Assembly: GCA_937884235.1 (NCBI GenBank)
Contig: CALGBT010000799.1
Span: forward strand, 1 to 7,489
Length of the DNA stretch: 7,489 nucleotides
Source: an uncultured Pseudomonadota bacterium
Lineage (GTDB): Bacteria > Myxococcota_A > UBA9042 > CAIXZC01
Direction of reading: 5' to 3'
A program made the position numbers and the translations under genes. Shown here piece after piece: positions 5,633 to 7,489 of this stretch (the first letter of the stretch is position 1; every line of letters begins with the position of its first letter). Below the pieces are notes generated by a model, which had not been told where the DNA came from, did not search any database, and worked only from the letters and a program-made list of their open reading frames with translations.

Positions 5633-6631
5633 CTAGAGCATTTGGTCAAATGCCCAATCAACCGCGGTGCGATAAGTGGAGACGTCTCGGCAGCGGCCAA
5701 GACGAGTTGCTACCTGCTTCGGGTCGGCAAAGGAGTGCGCCAGGTAGCTCCACTGCGCCGCCATCCTGTCGAGCAGATGGCCAGGGCCACTGAGCCATTG
5801 CCCGTAGCCGTCGAAAAGCAGGTCGTGGAACTGGCGAAGGCGCGGGCCGCGCACCGCAGGCACAGGCAGGGCCGACCAACCAGCGTCGGCCTCGACAACG
5901 TCACCGGCCTCTTTCAGGATTAGCGGCAGGAAGGGGCTCATCAGCGCACCCCGCCCTATCATCCAGCCCGCCGCACCCGCCAGTCGCTGCTGCAACTCGC
6001 TGAAGTCGTGCGGATCAGTGATGTCACCATTGTAGACAAAGGGGTGCCGACAGCACGCCAGCGCCTCCTCAGCGCGAGCCACGTCAGCAACGCCACCATA
6101 CATCTGCTCCCCGGTGCGGGCGTGGAGGGTCACCTCGGTAAGAGAGTGCCGATTGAGTACATCTATCACCGCAAGGTGCTCGTCCGGCTCCTTGTATCCC
6201 AGGCGAATCTTCACTGAGAGCTTGACCGGGGTCTTGGCCAGAACGTAGGTCAGAATCTCGTCGATACGCTGGGGATGCGGCAGGAGTCCCGCTCCCCTGC
6301 CACGTCCCGCGACGTTGGGCGAGGGACAGCCCAGGTTCCAGTTCACCTCCATATGCCCTGCGTCGCTTAACTCGAACAGCGCGTCCACAAAGGTCTGCGG
6401 GTCGTTGGTCAGCAGCTGTGGGATGGTCTTCATGCCCCGATTCAGTTCGGGGTCAACCTGGCGCAGTTCCACGGGCCGCAACGCGTGCCCTCGTCGAGGT
6501 TGGAGATAGGGCGCAACGGCGCGGTCAAACCCACCAAAGCAGCGGGCAAACGCCTCCCGGTACACCACATCCGTGATACCACGAATGGGAGCCAGAATCA
6601 GCGTCGGGCCGGTCTTGAGGTCGCGGTGCAA
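5633..6631 (-). CDS. dus: tRNA-dihydrouridine synthase, DusC-like
   Basis: An FMN- and NADPH-dependent cytoplasmic enzyme that reduces uridines in the tRNA D-loop. From the TTG start the protein has 332 residues, close to the usual 310-340. It shows LILAPIRGITD (11-21, flavin-binding strand), WNLGCPSPNVAGRGRGAGLL (98-117) with catalytic Cys102, KLSVKIRLGY (137-146) with Lys141, LHARTGEQMYGG (169-180), YNGDITD (200-206) and MIGRGALMSP (224-233). The C-terminal helical tRNA-binding domain follows (about 260-332). The GCPS...GxGxGAxLL form is closest to E. coli DusC (U16-specific), so DusC-type specificity is a reasonable guess. The TTG at 6631 is chosen because AGGAGG (6635-6640) lies directly upstream and it leaves the normal short N-terminus before the first strand. 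The in-frame ATG at 6709 and TTG at 6715 have no ribosome binding site and lie inside the upstream gene. It is cotranscribed with the metallophosphoesterase gene. Confidence 0.9.
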   Translation of the reverse strand: MHRDLKTGPTLILAPIRGITDVVYREAFARCFGGFDRAVAPYLQPRRGHALRPVELRQVDPELNRGMKTIPQLLTNDPQTFVDALFELSDAGHMEVNWNLGCPSPNVAGRGRGAGLLPHPQRIDEILTYVLAKTPVKLSVKIRLGYKEPDEHLAVIDVLNRHSLTEVTLHARTGEQMYGGVADVARAEEALACCRHPFVYNGDITDPHDFSELQQRLAGAAGWMIGRGALMSPFLPLILKEAGDVVEADAGWSALPVPAVRGPRLRQFHDLLFDGYGQWLSGPGHLLDRMAAQWSYLAHSFADPKQVATRLGRCRDVSTYRTAVDWAFDQML

Positions 6632-6641
6632 TCCCCTCCTA
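6632..6641 (-). promoter_or_regulatory. stop/RBS overlap setting the dus start
   Basis: On the minus strand the phosphoesterase stop reads TAGGAGGGGATTG: TAG (6639-6641) shares bases with AGGAGG (6635-6640), followed three bases later by TTG. The spacing is short but the match is strong, and the start agrees with the family's N-terminus. This suggests that dus is translated by ribosomes finishing the upstream gene. Confidence 0.6.
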
Positions 6642-7489
6642 TTTGGGGATGGTGATTTCGTCAAAGACGGCACCGTCCAGACTGACAGCCCGCACGTGGG
6701 CCTCGTCATCGCCAAGGTCGACGGTCAGATGGTGATAGAGCGAGAAGATCTTGAGGAGTTCGGGAGGGGTCTCTCCTTCGCAGTTCGTCACGTCTTGAAG
6801 TCCCGCTCCGCCGCCTCCGGTAACGAGAACCGGGAAGCCCTCGTATTCGTGCCTTTCGTAGTCATGGACGTGGCCGGCAAAGAGGGCATGGAAGCCGTTG
6901 TCACGCAACAACGGTATCACTTCGGTCTTCGTGGCGGTGACCATCATGCCGCCATCCTCTTCGCACGCTGAGCCAGGTGGGTAGTGCATGAATGCAAAGC
7001 GCCATTTGGCACTCTTCGCCGCTTCCGATTCGGCCTGCTCGCGCAGCCACTTCGCCAGGGGCATCTCGATGCCGGCGAGTTCGAAGAAGAGATCCCCGCC
7101 GTCAAGTGTATTGTCGAGGATGATGAAGAAGGCATCGCCGAAGGTGACACTGTAGCTAAGCTCCTGGATGCGCAGCTCGGGAACCTCGGGGAAGGCCAGG
7201 TACTCGCGGAAGTTGGGTACGTCCTCGGTGCCCAGGGCATCGGCTTCCTTCCACTCGTGATTACCGATGGCCACGTAGATGGGGACGTAATGCCCGAGTT
7301 GCCGGGTGGGGTCGAAATGCTCTTCCTTGTACTGCTCCCGGATGCCGTCACCAACGATGTCGCCAACGTTTATTACCACCACCGGTTCGTCCTTGATCAT
7401 GTTCTGAGCCACGGCTCCGTGAGCGGCCGGGTCCGAGCGCGAGTCGCCGTAAACCGCAAAGCGGAACTTCTGCCCTGGCACCGGGGCGG
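6639..7489 (-). CDS. calcineurin-like metallophosphoesterase, 5' end outside the window
   Basis: A binuclear-metal phosphohydrolase; the visible part is 280 residues counted from a GTG at 7481. All core motifs are present: FAVYGDSR (8-15, Asp13), NVGDIVGDG (38-46, Asp41), IGNHE (72-76, Asn74 and His75), FMHYPPG (164-170, His166) and FAGHVHDYER (201-210, His204 and His206). The first motif is GDxR rather than the classical DxH, and the AGHVHDYER motif is like those of purple-acid-phosphatase-type enzymes. The frame stays open beyond GTG to the right edge, encoding Ala-Pro-Val-Pro-Gly-Gln. No ribosome binding site precedes that GTG. In relatives such a Pro-Gly linker often follows an N-terminal Fn3/Ig-like domain, so the protein is probably larger and may be exported. 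It sits directly upstream of dus in one operon. The substrate cannot be predicted. Confidence 0.87.
   Translation of the reverse strand, partial: APVPGQKFRFAVYGDSRSDPAAHGAVAQNMIKDEPVVVINVGDIVGDGIREQYKEEHFDPTRQLGHYVPIYVAIGNHEWKEADALGTEDVPNFREYLAFPEVPELRIQELSYSVTFGDAFFIILDNTLDGGDLFFELAGIEMPLAKWLREQAESEAAKSAKWRFAFMHYPPGSACEEDGGMMVTATKTEVIPLLRDNGFHALFAGHVHDYERHEYEGFPVLVTGGGGAGLQDVTNCEGETPPELLKIFSLYHHLTVDLGDDEAHVRAVSLDGAVFDEITIPK

Noticed and set aside
5621..5638. Imperfect inverted repeat CTCGAGCG-CA-CGCTAGAG at the dus stop
   Set aside because: It has one mismatch, a two-base loop and no T-run on the minus strand, so it is not supported as a dus terminator.

Overview
The window looks like part of a GC-rich Gram-negative genome, most likely Myxococcota or a related deltaproteobacterial lineage. 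The evidence is three consecutive secreted lipoproteins with Asp/Gly/Pro-rich tethers behind the lipidated cysteine. Two of them also carry Cys/Gly modules of the CGPDGCGGxCGxC and CDDGxxCTxDxC kind, which I associate with myxobacterial surface proteins. Shine-Dalgarno sequences are strong (GGAGGAGG, GAGGTGA, AGGAGG). The taxonomic call is inference; there is no rRNA or phylogenetic marker that settles it.

Layout. Positions 1-163 have no recognisable gene. They run in frame into a segment (164-568, +) that clearly encodes the C-terminal two thirds of a DNA-3-methyladenine glycosylase I (Tag). The N-terminal part with the catalytic Glu is missing, so this is probably a 5'-truncated pseudogene. 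Tail to tail with it is a two-gene minus-strand operon. The upstream gene (2299-4248) is a lipoprotein with a probable clan GH-A/DUF5722-like TIM-barrel domain and three C-terminal DUF5648-like repeats. The downstream gene (577-2286) is a lipoprotein with a five-bladed GH43-like beta-propeller and two C-terminal 8-cysteine modules resembling the CS-alpha-beta (defensin) fold. The two genes are 12 bp apart, and the stop codon of the first overlaps the ribosome binding site of the second.

A 142-bp divergent intergenic region separates this operon from a plus-strand lipoprotein of the calcium-dependent phosphoinositide-specific phospholipase C family (4391-5485). After a 147-bp convergent spacer comes a second minus-strand pair: a metallophosphoesterase whose 5' end lies outside the window (6639-7489) and a DusC-like tRNA-dihydrouridine synthase (5633-6631). 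The latter probably starts at TTG, with its ribosome binding site overlapping the stop of the phosphoesterase gene.

How they fit together. The central three genes form a cell-envelope/secretome cluster: a putative glycan-active enzyme, a propeller with Cys-rich adhesion-like or defensin-like modules, and a phospholipase. They could act on extracellular polymers, host or prey surfaces, or lipids. The flanking genes (dus, tag remnant) are informational or housekeeping genes. No CRISPR array, insertion sequence, tRNA or rRNA was seen.
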